Source: Nocardia cyriacigeorgica (GTDB taxonomy: Bacteria > Actinomycetota > Actinomycetes > Mycobacteriales > Mycobacteriaceae). From it: 64,000 bases of DNA. Below, piece after piece: positions 48,051 to 57,062 of the stretch (the first letter of the stretch is position 1; every line of letters starts with the position of its first letter). The DNA is taken from positions 62,001 through 126,000 of the forward strand of contig NZ_JARWNX010000060.1 in assembly GCF_029868385.1 (NCBI RefSeq), given 5' to 3'. A program made the translations under genes and the position numbers. The notes under the pieces are model-generated. The model made no database searches, was not told the origin of the DNA, and worked only from the letters and a program-made list of their open reading frames with translations.

Positions 48051-49856
48051 TCAGGCGGGTATCAGAGTGTCGGCGCGTTCGCGGACCGCGCGCAACGTCG
48101 CCATATCGGTGTCGATGCGATCGAGTCGATCCCGGCCGCGATCCCCGTACTTCTCCCCCGCCTCCTCGGCGATCCGCAACGCTTCGTCGGCGCTGCGCAG
48201 CACGTCGGTGGCGATATCGGTGAAATGGTCGCGCAACGCACGCTGGGTGGCGCGCAGCCGGTTCCTTGACTCCTTGCCGACCTGGAAGACCACATCATCC
48301 ATCAGTCGGGCGACCGCCACCTTGGCCTCGGCCTGACGACGCTGCTTACGCGTCCTGCGGTCGTCCCACAGCGCATGCGCGCCGAGCAGGACACCCGCGC
48401 CGACGGAATACCAGTTCACCAGCGACATCTTCAGCAGACTCGTCACCAAGCCGACCATCAAGATACCGCCGTAGGATCCGCGCAGCGCCGAGAGGAACTG
48501 TGCGGTCACGCTCGTCTTCGCGCTCTCCAGCGGTTCCAGCGGCGCCACCTGCTCGAGGACGTCGGCCGGTTTCTCCAACCGCACATCCGGTAGCGGTGGG
48601 GCGCGGTGATCGGCCGGGAATTTGGCCGCCACCTGCTCCGACAGCTCCACCGAACGGTAGTGGGCCATCACGAAGTTCTCCTCGACGGCCTCGCAGATCC
48701 GGGCGTCGAGGTCGGTGCCGAAATCGTTCCAGCGGCGCGCCGGATCGGTCTGGGCGATCTCGGCCTCGGCGTCGCGGACCAGACTGCGCAGCCGGTGTCG
48801 CAGATCGTGCTCGATATCGGCCATCAGTTCGGCGCTGCCGTCGGCGAGGGTGATCTGCCAGTTCGCGGTGCGCTGACGCAGCTGATCGGCCTCGTCGCGG
48901 GCCGCGGCCAGCTGCGCGGTGATCTCCGAGCGACGCCGCGGATCACGCAGTGTCTCCGCCTCGGTGCGCAGCGACGCCGCCAGATGATCACAGATCAGGC
49001 GGATATCGCCCGCCGCGGCCTCGATGGCCACCTCATCGGCCCGGTTGATGATGAAATCGCGCAGATGATCGACCAGCTGCGGCAACCCGGATTCGATATC
49101 GCGCTGATAATTGCCCACCAGACCGGCTTGCCGATGCATCTCCGCCGACACCGGCGCGACCGCGAAGCCGAGTCCGGCGGCATCGAGCAGCTCCCGATTG
49201 CGCTGCTGGGTGTGCGCCCAGTGCGGATGCATGTCGATCTTGTTCAGCACGCAGACCACCGTCGGGCAGATCTGCTTGATGCGCTGGAGATGACCGATCT
49301 GCTCGGGCGTCAGCTCGGTGGCGGCGTCGCCGACGTAGAGCACGGCGTCGGCGGCGGCGATCATCGACCAGGTGGTGTTGTCCTCGCGCGTGGCGCCCGG
49401 CGCGTCCATCAGCACCACGCCCTCGGCCAGCAGCGGGCTCGGCTGGGTGAACTCGGCCCGGATGACGCCCTTGGCATTGAGCGCGGGCGCCGGGTCGAGT
49501 GGGTCGACAGGCTGACGTTCGATCCGCCCGCCGCCCACCGAACGCACCAGGGTGGCCGTCGGCTCGGGGCCGTGTTCGATGATGACCGGCACGCCGATCG
49601 GGATATCGGTGGCACTGATCTTCGCCCCGACCAGGGCGTTGACCAGGCTGCTCATACCGCTCTTGGCGTCACCGACCACCACGAGCCGAACCCGTGGATC
49701 GTTCACCCTGGCCCGGACCATGCTCAGCCGACCGCCGAGATCATCGCGCCCGGCCGACCGGGTCAACTCCCGCAGTTCGTCGGTGATCCGGATGAGCGGG
49801 GCCATGGCGTCCGGATGTTTCACCGTCGCGGCCTCCAGTCCGGCTGCGGCAGACAA
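48051..49856 (-). CDS. Dynamin-like GTPase, IniC/IniA-type, with altered P-loop
   Basis: 601 residues from TTG 49856 with GGGAGGAG upstream. The GTPase domain has VVVGDAKSGMSSLVNAL (P-loop 62-69, Met68 where Lys is expected), VLMDAPGATRED (G3, 151-154) and VLNKIDMHP (G4, 205-208). A long helical stalk (about 265-420) follows, then paired hydrophobic segments (GGILMVGLVTSLLKMSLVNW and YSVGAGVLLGAHALW) and a second helical arm. The layout matches bacterial dynamin-like proteins such as mycobacterial IniA/IniC, which remodel or protect membranes. The gene downstream of the Pro/Gly-rich gene on the same strand recalls iniB-iniA-iniC. Confidence 0.85.
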   Translation of the reverse strand: MSAAAGLEAATVKHPDAMAPLIRITDELRELTRSAGRDDLGGRLSMVRARVNDPRVRLVVVGDAKSGMSSLVNALVGAKISATDIPIGVPVIIEHGPEPTATLVRSVGGGRIERQPVDPLDPAPALNAKGVIRAEFTQPSPLLAEGVVLMDAPGATREDNTTWSMIAAADAVLYVGDAATELTPEQIGHLQRIKQICPTVVCVLNKIDMHPHWAHTQQRNRELLDAAGLGFAVAPVSAEMHRQAGLVGNYQRDIESGLPQLVDHLRDFIINRADEVAIEAAAGDIRLICDHLAASLRTEAETLRDPRRRSEITAQLAAARDEADQLRQRTANWQITLADGSAELMADIEHDLRHRLRSLVRDAEAEIAQTDPARRWNDFGTDLDARICEAVEENFVMAHYRSVELSEQVAAKFPADHRAPPLPDVRLEKPADVLEQVAPLEPLESAKTSVTAQFLSALRGSYGGILMVGLVTSLLKMSLVNWYSVGAGVLLGAHALWDDRRTRKQRRQAEAKVAVARLMDDVVFQVGKESRNRLRATQRALRDHFTDIATDVLRSADEALRIAEEAGEKYGDRGRDRLDRIDTDMATLRAVRERADTLIPA

Positions 49857-49985
49857 CCCTGCTCCTCCCTATCGTCGCTGGCGTCGAAGAACCTCGCGCG
49901 CGCTATCGGCTCTCATTCGATCATGGCGCCCGCGAGCGCCGTCAACCCGTCCCGATTCCTCTCGTCACAACACGACGGACTCTGG

Positions 49986-52403
49986 TCACAACACGACGGA
50001 GTCGACGTGCGCCACCATGTGATGGGTCTGTGCCATGGCCGTCTCCGGCATCAGCGCACCGCTCAGCTCACCACCCGACAGACCGAGCGGGCCGTGATCG
50101 ACGAATGAGGCCGCGGCCAGCAGCGCCGGATCGTGCTGTCCGGTGTCGTATTCGGCGATCGGCTTCACGCCGACCTGCGGCTGGATCGTCGGCGCCGGGT
50201 TGTTGGGCTGGATGTCGACCGTCGGCGCCGTGGACGGCGGATCGTAGGTCGGCGCCGTCGGCCGCGGCGCGGTCACCGTCGGGACGTCGGCAGTGGGAAC
50301 ATCCGCGGTGGGGACATCCGCGGTGGGGACGTCGGCGGTCGGCCGGTCCACCGTCGACGGCATATCGGCCGTGGTCGGAGTATCGACCGTCGGCTGCGGC
50401 CGGGTGGTCGGATCCGGTGCGTCGGTCGTCGGCGGACGGGTGGTGGCGCCACCGGAGTTGCCGGGGGTGGTGACGTCATCGTCCGGGTCCGTGGTGGTCG
50501 GGCGGGTACTCGGCCCGGACGGGGTGGCGTTACCACCCGGCGTCTTGGTGATCGGGTCGTCGGTGGTCGAGCCGCCCGGCCGGGTGGTGCCCGGCACACC
50601 GGGCAGTGTGGTGACGCTTCCGTCGGGTGTGGAGGTGGTCCCACCCGGTGTGGTGATCCCGCCCGGCGTGGTCGGCGTCGGCACCGTCGAGGTGACGGTG
50701 GTCGGCGCACCGGGGGTGGTGGTCGTGGTCTGTGTCGGATCGTCGATACCGGTACCGATCGAGCCGGGACGTTCGGCGGGCACGGAACGCTCGAAGATCC
50801 CGGGAACCGCCGCGGCGGGGGCGGTGAGCGGCGACGCGCCGGGCGGCGGCGCGATCACATTCGCGATCGGGGAGGTCGCGGCGTCGGGCTGGATCGTGGT
50901 CTGCAACGGCGTCGCCACCACCGGCTGAGCGGCCGCCATCGGGGCCACCGCCGGTGCGGCGGCCGCGGGAACCGGAGCGATCGCGGCGGGCGCGACCGAG
51001 GGGGCGGGCGCCACCGGAGCGGGAGCCGGAGCGGGAGCGGGCGCGACCGGGGCGATCGGAGCCGCGGCCGCAGGAGCGACCGGCGCCGAGTGCGAGGCGG
51101 TGGTCGGTGCGGTCTGGCCCGTCGCGGCACCGGCGGCGGCCGAACTCGCGCCACCCGCCTGCGGCATGGTGACGCCGCCGACCAGGCCCTGATGGGCGCC
51201 ACCGGATTCACCGGGCTCCACACCGGGGTGCGCGCCGTCCGGCACGCGGATGCCGTCGGCGAGCCAGTCGGTGTATTCGTCGAGCTGGTCGCCGACCCTG
51301 CCGACGCCGAAGTCGACCTCCATCGCGGTGGTCAGGTAGATACCGTCCGGCCCGATCCCGAAATCGACGCTGAGCTGAGTGCCGAGGAAAACGCCGAGAC
51401 CATCGCCACTGCCGATGCCGTCGAACGGGTCGGTACCCGCGGGAGCGGTGGTCGCGTCCTGCGCCACCGGCGAGAGTCCCGGTACGGCGAACCCTTCCGA
51501 GCCGGGGGCGACGAATCCGTTGGCGCCGGGCAGGCCGAAACCGTGCCCGGCCTGGCCGAGCCCGTGTCCCGGCAGACCGAATCCCTGACCGCCCGGTTCA
51601 TCCAACCCACCAGGCACGCCGCCGGTGCCGGGCTGGCCGATACCGCCGGATTGTCCACCGATACCGGGGATTCCGTTGAAACCGGGAATACCTCCATCGG
51701 GAGCGCCGGGAATACCGCCGAGCCCGGGCACGCCGCCGCTGGTCGAACCGGGGATACCGTCGAGGTCGGGTATATCGCCCTCGTCGAAACCCGGGATACG
51801 GCTGAAACCCGGCGCACTGTCGCCATTCGAACCGGGGATGCCGCCGATACCGGGGACTCCCGCACCGTCCGACCCCGGAATACCACCGATTCCCGGAACA
51901 CCGTCGCCGCCCGAACCGGGCGGACGCATACCGTCGGATCCGTTGCCGGGCAGCGAAGGCAGCTCGAAACGGGATCCGCCCCCGGAGTCGGGGCCCGCAC
52001 CGCCGCCGCCCATGCTGCCGTCCAGCCGTGGCAACGGCATGGTGACCCATGGGTCGACGCCGGGGAGGTCGGCATCGGGTGTCTGGTCGGCATCGGGTGT
52101 CTGGTCGGCGATCGGGGTCGGCACGTAATCGTCCGGGTTCGGGTCCGGGAAGGTGAGCACCGGGCTCGGCACATCGGGATCGGGATCGGTATTGCGCGCC
52201 CAGCCCGCATTCCAGCTGTCGAGGTGGTGCTCGTTGCCTGGTTGCGCCGGAACGCCACCGCCATTGGCGGCCACCAGTGCGCCACCGGTGACGTAGGCGC
52301 CACCTCTGGCTACTCGCGCGACCCCGCTCGCTACACGATAGGCAGTGTCGCCGCCACGCTCGTCGGCATCGAAGTCGCCGTCGAAGGGCAGGTCACGCGT
52401 CAT
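49986..52403 (-). CDS. Large Pro/Gly/Thr-rich low-complexity protein
   Basis: 805 residues from ATG 52403, chosen because GTGGAG precedes it. Layout: acidic N-terminus (DLPFDGDFDADERGGD), Asp/Pro stretch, about 150 residues of GIPG, IPGIGG and GVPG repeats, a short ordered block (VFLGTQLSVDFGIG and YLTTAMEVDFGVGRVGDQ), an Ala/Pro-rich part, then Thr/Pro repeats (TPGG, TADVPTADVP). A conserved-looking end follows (DPALLAAASFVDHGPLGLSGG). No signal peptide or anchor. It is upstream of the dynamin-like gene by 129 bases, on the same strand. Its place recalls iniB, which is Gly-rich, but sequence homology is not established. Confidence 0.7.
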   Translation of the reverse strand: MTRDLPFDGDFDADERGGDTAYRVASGVARVARGGAYVTGGALVAANGGGVPAQPGNEHHLDSWNAGWARNTDPDPDVPSPVLTFPDPNPDDYVPTPIADQTPDADQTPDADLPGVDPWVTMPLPRLDGSMGGGGAGPDSGGGSRFELPSLPGNGSDGMRPPGSGGDGVPGIGGIPGSDGAGVPGIGGIPGSNGDSAPGFSRIPGFDEGDIPDLDGIPGSTSGGVPGLGGIPGAPDGGIPGFNGIPGIGGQSGGIGQPGTGGVPGGLDEPGGQGFGLPGHGLGQAGHGFGLPGANGFVAPGSEGFAVPGLSPVAQDATTAPAGTDPFDGIGSGDGLGVFLGTQLSVDFGIGPDGIYLTTAMEVDFGVGRVGDQLDEYTDWLADGIRVPDGAHPGVEPGESGGAHQGLVGGVTMPQAGGASSAAAGAATGQTAPTTASHSAPVAPAAAAPIAPVAPAPAPAPAPVAPAPSVAPAAIAPVPAAAAPAVAPMAAAQPVVATPLQTTIQPDAATSPIANVIAPPPGASPLTAPAAAVPGIFERSVPAERPGSIGTGIDDPTQTTTTTPGAPTTVTSTVPTPTTPGGITTPGGTTSTPDGSVTTLPGVPGTTRPGGSTTDDPITKTPGGNATPSGPSTRPTTTDPDDDVTTPGNSGGATTRPPTTDAPDPTTRPQPTVDTPTTADMPSTVDRPTADVPTADVPTADVPTADVPTVTAPRPTAPTYDPPSTAPTVDIQPNNPAPTIQPQVGVKPIAEYDTGQHDPALLAAASFVDHGPLGLSGGELSGALMPETAMAQTHHMVAHVDSVVL

Positions 52404-52626
52404 ACGAAACTCCACTCTCAGGTCTATCCAGCATCCTCACCACGCCGGACCGACCGAGAGTGAAGATCAGGTACCACCATATTTGTGCGGAACCCAGCTG
52501 TCACATCCTCCGGGACGTCCAAAAAGTTAACAACGCCACGCATATTGCGACAGACCCCGGTATCGGGTGGCAGCGCCGACACCGGGCCGACGCGCCATTA
52601 TCCCTGGACAGGCGTGAGATCGCCCG

Positions 52627-54492
52627 TTATTTCTTGTCTTTCGGCTTATCCGACTGCGCGTCCGAGGACAGGGCCGCGACGAAGGCCTCCTGCGGAACGT
52701 CCACCCGGCCGATGGTCTTCATCCGCTTCTTGCCTTCCTTCTGCTTCTCCAGCAGTTTGCGCTTACGGCTGATGTCACCGCCGTAGCACTTGGCCAGCAC
52801 ATCCTTGCGGATGGCGCGGATGTTCTCACGGGCAATGATTTTCGAACCGATGGCGGCCTGGATCGGCACCTCGAACTGCTGGCGCGGGATCAGCTCGCGC
52901 AGCTTGTTGGTCATCTTGTTGCCGTAGGCCTGCGCGGCGTCGCGGTGCACGATGGCACTGAACGCGTCGACCGCCTCGCCCTGCAACAGGATATCCACCT
53001 TGACCAGGTTCGATTCCTGTTCGCCCGCCTCTTCGTAGTCGAGGCTGGCATAGCCGCGGGTGCGCGACTTCAGCGAATCGAAGAAGTCGAAGATGATCTC
53101 GGCCATCGGCAGCGTATAGCGCAGTTCGACGCGGGTCTCCGACAGATAGTCCATACCGCCCAGCTCACCGCGGCGGGACTGGCACAGCTCCATGATCGAA
53201 CCGATGAACTCGCTCGGCGAGATGACGGTGCACTTCACGACCGGTTCGAACACCCGGCGCACCTTGCCCTCTGGCCAGTACGACGGGTTGGTGACGACCT
53301 GTTCGCTGCCGTCCTCCATCTCCACCCGGTACACCACGTTGGGCGCGGTCGAGATCAGGTCCAGATCGAATTCGCGCTGCAACCGCTCACGGGTGATCTC
53401 CATATGCAGCAATCCGAGGAAGCCGCAGCGGAAACCGAAGCCGAGCGCCACCGAGGTTTCCGGGGTGTAGGTCAGGGCGGCATCGTTGAGCTGGAGTTTC
53501 TCCAGTGCGTCGCGCAGATCCGGGTAGTCGGAACCGTCGACGGGGTACAGACCCGAATACACCATGGGCCGCGGTTCGCGGTAGCCGGTGAGCGGTTCGG
53601 TGGCGCCGCCGCGCGCCGCGGTGACGGTATCGCCGACCTTCGACTGGCGCACATCCTTCACGCCGGTGATCAGATAGCCCACCTCGCCGACACCGAGGCC
53701 CTGCGTCGGTTTGGGTTCGGGCGAGACGATGCCGATCTCGAGCAGCTCGTGCGTCGCGCCGGTGGACATCATCTTGATCTTCTCGCGCGGGGTGAGCTTG
53801 CCGTCCACCACACGGATATAGGTCACCACACCGCGGTAGGTGTCGTAGACCGAGTCGAAGATCATCGCGCGCGCCGGGGCGTCGGCGTCGCCCTGCGGGG
53901 CCGGGATCTGGGCGATCACCTCGTCGAGCAGTTCGGTCACCCCGACGCCGGTCTTACCGGAGACCCGCAGCACCTCCGACGGCTCGCAGCCGACGATATG
54001 GGCCAGCTCGGCCGCGTACCGGTCCGGGTCGGCGGCGGGCAGGTCGATCTTGTTCAGCACCGGAATGATCGTCAGATCCTTGTCCAGCGCCAGGTACAGA
54101 TTGGCCAGGGTCTGCGCCTCGATACCTTGTGCGGCGTCGACCAGCAGGATCGCGCCCTCACAGGCCTCCAGCGCACGTGAGACCTCATAGGTGAAGTCGA
54201 CGTGGCCGGGGGTGTCGATGAGATGCAGCACGAAATCGGTGCCCGCGTGCGCACCGGTGCGCGGAGTCCACGGCAGCCGGACGTTCTGGGCCTTGATGGT
54301 GATACCGCGCTCGCGCTCGATATCCATCCGGTCCAGGTACTGGGCGCGCATCTGCCGCTCCTCGACCACTCCGGTCAGTTGCAGCATCCGATCGGCCAGC
54401 GTGGACTTGCCGTGGTCGATGTGCGCGATGATGCAGAAGTTCCGGATCCGCGACGGATCGGTGAACGTCGTGTCGGCGAAGCTGGCGGGCAC
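52627..54492 (-). CDS. lepA: Elongation factor 4 (LepA)
   Basis: 621 residues from GTG 54492, with AGGAG four bases before it; ATG 54504 lacks a ribosome site and the frame stays open to 54573. GTPase motifs AHIDHGKSTLAD, ERERGITIKAQ, DTPGHVDF and NKIDLPAAD, then EF-G-like domains and the LepA-specific C-terminal domain (CYGGDISRKRKLLEKQKEGKKRMKTIG). LepA acts on ribosomes in translation quality or initiation-related steps and is membrane-associated. Position conserved with Rv2404c. A 223-base gap separates it from the Pro/Gly-rich gene. Confidence 0.96.
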   Translation of the reverse strand: MPASFADTTFTDPSRIRNFCIIAHIDHGKSTLADRMLQLTGVVEERQMRAQYLDRMDIERERGITIKAQNVRLPWTPRTGAHAGTDFVLHLIDTPGHVDFTYEVSRALEACEGAILLVDAAQGIEAQTLANLYLALDKDLTIIPVLNKIDLPAADPDRYAAELAHIVGCEPSEVLRVSGKTGVGVTELLDEVIAQIPAPQGDADAPARAMIFDSVYDTYRGVVTYIRVVDGKLTPREKIKMMSTGATHELLEIGIVSPEPKPTQGLGVGEVGYLITGVKDVRQSKVGDTVTAARGGATEPLTGYREPRPMVYSGLYPVDGSDYPDLRDALEKLQLNDAALTYTPETSVALGFGFRCGFLGLLHMEITRERLQREFDLDLISTAPNVVYRVEMEDGSEQVVTNPSYWPEGKVRRVFEPVVKCTVISPSEFIGSIMELCQSRRGELGGMDYLSETRVELRYTLPMAEIIFDFFDSLKSRTRGYASLDYEEAGEQESNLVKVDILLQGEAVDAFSAIVHRDAAQAYGNKMTNKLRELIPRQQFEVPIQAAIGSKIIARENIRAIRKDVLAKCYGGDISRKRKLLEKQKEGKKRMKTIGRVDVPQEAFVAALSSDAQSDKPKDKK

Positions 54493-54679
54493 TCCACTCC
54501 TCATTCGGGTATCGGCGAACTGCGAACCATCGTCCCATGCGTAGGACCCGGCGCCCTCCGCTGGCCCGTGCATTGCGGGAATTCCGGGCGGCCACAGGAT
54601 GATCGACGGTGGCTATGGGCGGGCCTCGCCCCGGATCGGTACAGATGTGATCACGGCGGGTCGCCGTTATATTCCAGTG

Positions 54680-55261
54680 ATGGCCCGCAGTTGGAACTCT
54701 CTCGGCAAGCAGCTCGGCCTCATCGCGAAGGAACAGGGGCCCAAGATCGTCAAGGCTCAGGCGCCGAAGCTGGTCGGCAAGTTGCAGCGCTCCACGCTGC
54801 TGGAACGGGCCGTCGGATCGCTGGCGCCGCCGCGCCGCGCCGCGCCTGTGCCCGTGCGTCCGGCCGCCTCCACACCGGTGCCCACCGCGCATCGCGCCCG
54901 CCAGATCGTCTACGCACCGCAGCTCGACGGCCGCGCCGACCCGGGTGAGATCGTGTGGACCTGGGTGCCGTACGAGGAGGACCCCGCCAACGGTAAGGAT
55001 CGCCCGGTGCTCGTCGTCGGCCGCGACCGCAAGACGCTGCTCGGCCTGATGCTGTCATCGAATCCGATGCGCGCCCACGATCGGGACTGGGTCGGCATCG
55101 GCAGCGGCAGCTGGGATCACGAAGGCCGCCCCAGTTGGGTCCGGCTGGACCGCGTGCTCGACGTGCCCGAGGCGGGCATCCGCCGCGAAGGCGCCATCCT
55201 GCCCCGCAAGACCTTCGACCTGGTCGCCCATCGCCTGGTCATCGAATACGACTGGAGCTGA
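54680..55261 (+). CDS. PemK/MazF-like protein with N-terminal extension
   Basis: 193 residues from ATG 54680. The C-terminal 110 residues show the PemK-like barrel (GEIVWTWVPYEEDPANGKDRPVLVVGRD, LLGLMLSSNP, SWVRLDRVLDVPEAGIRREGAIL). The N-terminal 80 residues are basic and helical, with a Pro/Ala-rich link. No antitoxin gene is adjacent, so it may not act as a toxin; Rv2405 occupies the same place in M. tuberculosis. TATATT at 54668-54673 lies six bases before the ATG, so the transcript may be leaderless. Divergent from lepA, convergent with the aquaporin. Confidence 0.78.
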   Translation: MARSWNSLGKQLGLIAKEQGPKIVKAQAPKLVGKLQRSTLLERAVGSLAPPRRAAPVPVRPAASTPVPTAHRARQIVYAPQLDGRADPGEIVWTWVPYEEDPANGKDRPVLVVGRDRKTLLGLMLSSNPMRAHDRDWVGIGSGSWDHEGRPSWVRLDRVLDVPEAGIRREGAILPRKTFDLVAHRLVIEYDWS

Positions 55262-55270
55262 TCGGCAGCA

Positions 55271-55309
55271 ACAGACCCCGCGCCGACCTGTGGTCGTGGC
55301 GGGGTCTGT
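55271..55309. terminator. Bidirectional terminator between PemK-like and aquaporin genes
   Basis: ACAGACCCCGC (55271-55281) pairs exactly with GCGGGGTCTGT (55299-55309) around a 17-base loop, 10 bases after the PemK-like stop and 19 bases from the aquaporin stop. Confidence 0.65.
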
Positions 55310-55327
55310 GCGTCGGGATCGGGCCGG

Positions 55328-56116
55328 TCAGCTGATCATGTCGCGGGAGCGGCCGAACAGCATGCCGTAGATGAGCGCACCGAGGCAGCCACCGATCAGC
55401 GGGAACACCACGAACGCCCAGGACTGGGCCATCGCGCCGTCCTGATACGGCGCGACGCCGAGGCTGCGGGCCGGGTTGACCGAGGTGTTGTCGACCGGGA
55501 TGGAGATCAGGTGGATGGCCGCCAGGGTGACACCGATGGACAGACCGGCCAGCGGGACGTCGGAGATCTGATCGGTGGAGGCCAACACCACGAACACCAG
55601 CAGCGCGGTCAACATCACCTCGATGATGATCATCGCCGCCATGCCGTAGCCGTCCTGGACCACGACCTGTCCGAGCGGGCCGGTCTGCGCCGACGGGCTG
55701 TGCTCACCCCAGCCGTTGGCGCCGAGCCCGTCCACCGCGCGATCGTAGGCGGGCAGGTTCTTCGCGATGGCGAACAGCACGAGACCGGACAGGAACGCGC
55801 CGATCAGCTGGGAGATGACGTAGCCGACCGCGCTGATCGTCGACAGCCGCCCCATCAGCAACTGCCCGATCGTCACCGCCGGATTCACATGACAGCCCGA
55901 GATCGGCCCGATGGCATAGACCAGAAACATCAATGTCAGACCGAATGCCAGCGCCACCCCGAGCGCACCGACCCGCTCCCCCGCCAGCACCGCGGTACCG
56001 ACACCACCCATGACCAGGATGAATGTGCCGAGCGCCTCCGCGGCCCATTTCTTGGCCTCGGGTATCGGCTTCAGTTCGACGGCTTCCTCGACAACTTCCT
56101 GCGCAGTAGGTGACAT
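55328..56116 (-). CDS. aqpZ: Aquaporin (AqpZ-like water channel)
   Basis: 262 residues from ATG 56116 with GGAAGG upstream. Six membrane helices and both pore motifs: GCHVNPAVTIG and NTSVNPARSLG. The His after G-C in the first half-helix region and NTSVNPARS match orthodox water channels rather than glyceroporins, which have D after NPAR. A Cys replaces the second Gly of the usual SGGH, so the pore entrance may be mercury-sensitive. A 35-residue acidic cytoplasmic N-terminus precedes helix 1. The long extracellular loop GLGANGWGEHSPSAQTG is unusual for AqpZ. Confidence 0.92.
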   Translation of the reverse strand: MSPTAQEVVEEAVELKPIPEAKKWAAEALGTFILVMGGVGTAVLAGERVGALGVALAFGLTLMFLVYAIGPISGCHVNPAVTIGQLLMGRLSTISAVGYVISQLIGAFLSGLVLFAIAKNLPAYDRAVDGLGANGWGEHSPSAQTGPLGQVVVQDGYGMAAMIIIEVMLTALLVFVVLASTDQISDVPLAGLSIGVTLAAIHLISIPVDNTSVNPARSLGVAPYQDGAMAQSWAFVVFPLIGGCLGALIYGMLFGRSRDMIS

Positions 56117-56219
56117 GACGTCCGCCTTCCGAGAGGATCGTCCCCGCCATCGCGGAGAACACACCGGATAGTCCTGGGTCCCGCTGGAAATACTGGTACG
56201 GCCGAAGTGAAATCGAACG

Positions 56220-57062
56220 TTACGCGAGGCGAGTGATCTCCACAACAACCTCGAGGTCGGTCGAGCCGCCGCCGGAGAAGATGCCTTTCAACGGCGGCAC
56301 ATCGGCGTAATCACGCCCGACGCCGACCGAAACGTGCTGCTCGGTGACCGGAATGTTGTTCGTCGGGTCGTAGCCCCACCACATTCCGGTCCACGCCTCG
56401 ATCCAGGCATGCGATTGCCCCGCCGTGGTCGCGCCGATCTCGGCGTCGGGATGCGGATGCAGATAGCCGGAGACGTATCGGCTCGGTATCCCCATATTGC
56501 GCAACAGCAGCAGGGTCAGATGCGCGTAGTCCTGGCACACCCCCTGCCGCTCGGCGAAGGCCTGCACCGCCGAGGTGTGCACCGAGGTGGTGCCCGCGAG
56601 ATAGCGCATCTCCCGATGCACCCATTCCGCGGCCCGCACCACTGCTTTCGCGGGCGCCACCCCGCGGGCGAGCTGCCGGGACACGGCGGCCAGCTTCCGT
56701 TCCCGTGGCACATAGGTGGTGGCGGCGAGCATCTCGTCGAATCGATCGCGGATCCGCTCATCACCCAGCTGATCCCAGGACAGTTCCTCGGCCGGACGGG
56801 TGAACGGCTCGGTCTCCACCACCGACGCGCCGGTGACCTCCAGTTCGGTATGCGGCGCGTGCAGGTCGAAGGCGGTGACGGCGGTGCCCCAGTAGTCGGT
56901 GTACCGGTAGGACCTGGTCGCGGGCACGGTCTCGACCCGGTTCAGGATGACGTTCTGCCTGCTGTCGGCGCGCGGAGTCAGCCGCGCCTCGTTGAACGAC
57001 CGGGTGACCGGCGCGTCGTAGACATATCCGGTGGTGTGCACCACCCGCATCCGCCAGCTCAC
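56220..57062 (-). CDS. Transglutaminase-family cysteine protease-like protein
   Basis: 280 residues. The N-terminal bacterial transglutaminase-like domain (RVVHTTGYVYDAPVTRSFNE) is followed by the catalytic core: Cys in ERQGVCQDYAHL, His in GQSHAWIEAW and Asp in GYDPTNN. It is the third member of the ATP-grasp/alpha-E/transglutaminase cassette (Rv2411c-Rv2409c order), which has been proposed to make and process a peptide or peptide tag. GTG 57062 overlaps the alpha-E stop (GTGA), so expression is coupled. Cytoplasmic. Confidence 0.92.
   Translation of the reverse strand: MSWRMRVVHTTGYVYDAPVTRSFNEARLTPRADSRQNVILNRVETVPATRSYRYTDYWGTAVTAFDLHAPHTELEVTGASVVETEPFTRPAEELSWDQLGDERIRDRFDEMLAATTYVPRERKLAAVSRQLARGVAPAKAVVRAAEWVHREMRYLAGTTSVHTSAVQAFAERQGVCQDYAHLTLLLLRNMGIPSRYVSGYLHPHPDAEIGATTAGQSHAWIEAWTGMWWGYDPTNNIPVTEQHVSVGVGRDYADVPPLKGIFSGGGSTDLEVVVEITRLA

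Noticed and set aside
50133..52463. 776-codon Arg/Gly-rich frame on the plus strand
   Set aside because: It is the complement of the Pro/Gly-rich gene. The minus-strand frame has the better ribosome site, an ordered island and the expected position before the dynamin-like gene. Some doubt remains because both are low complexity.
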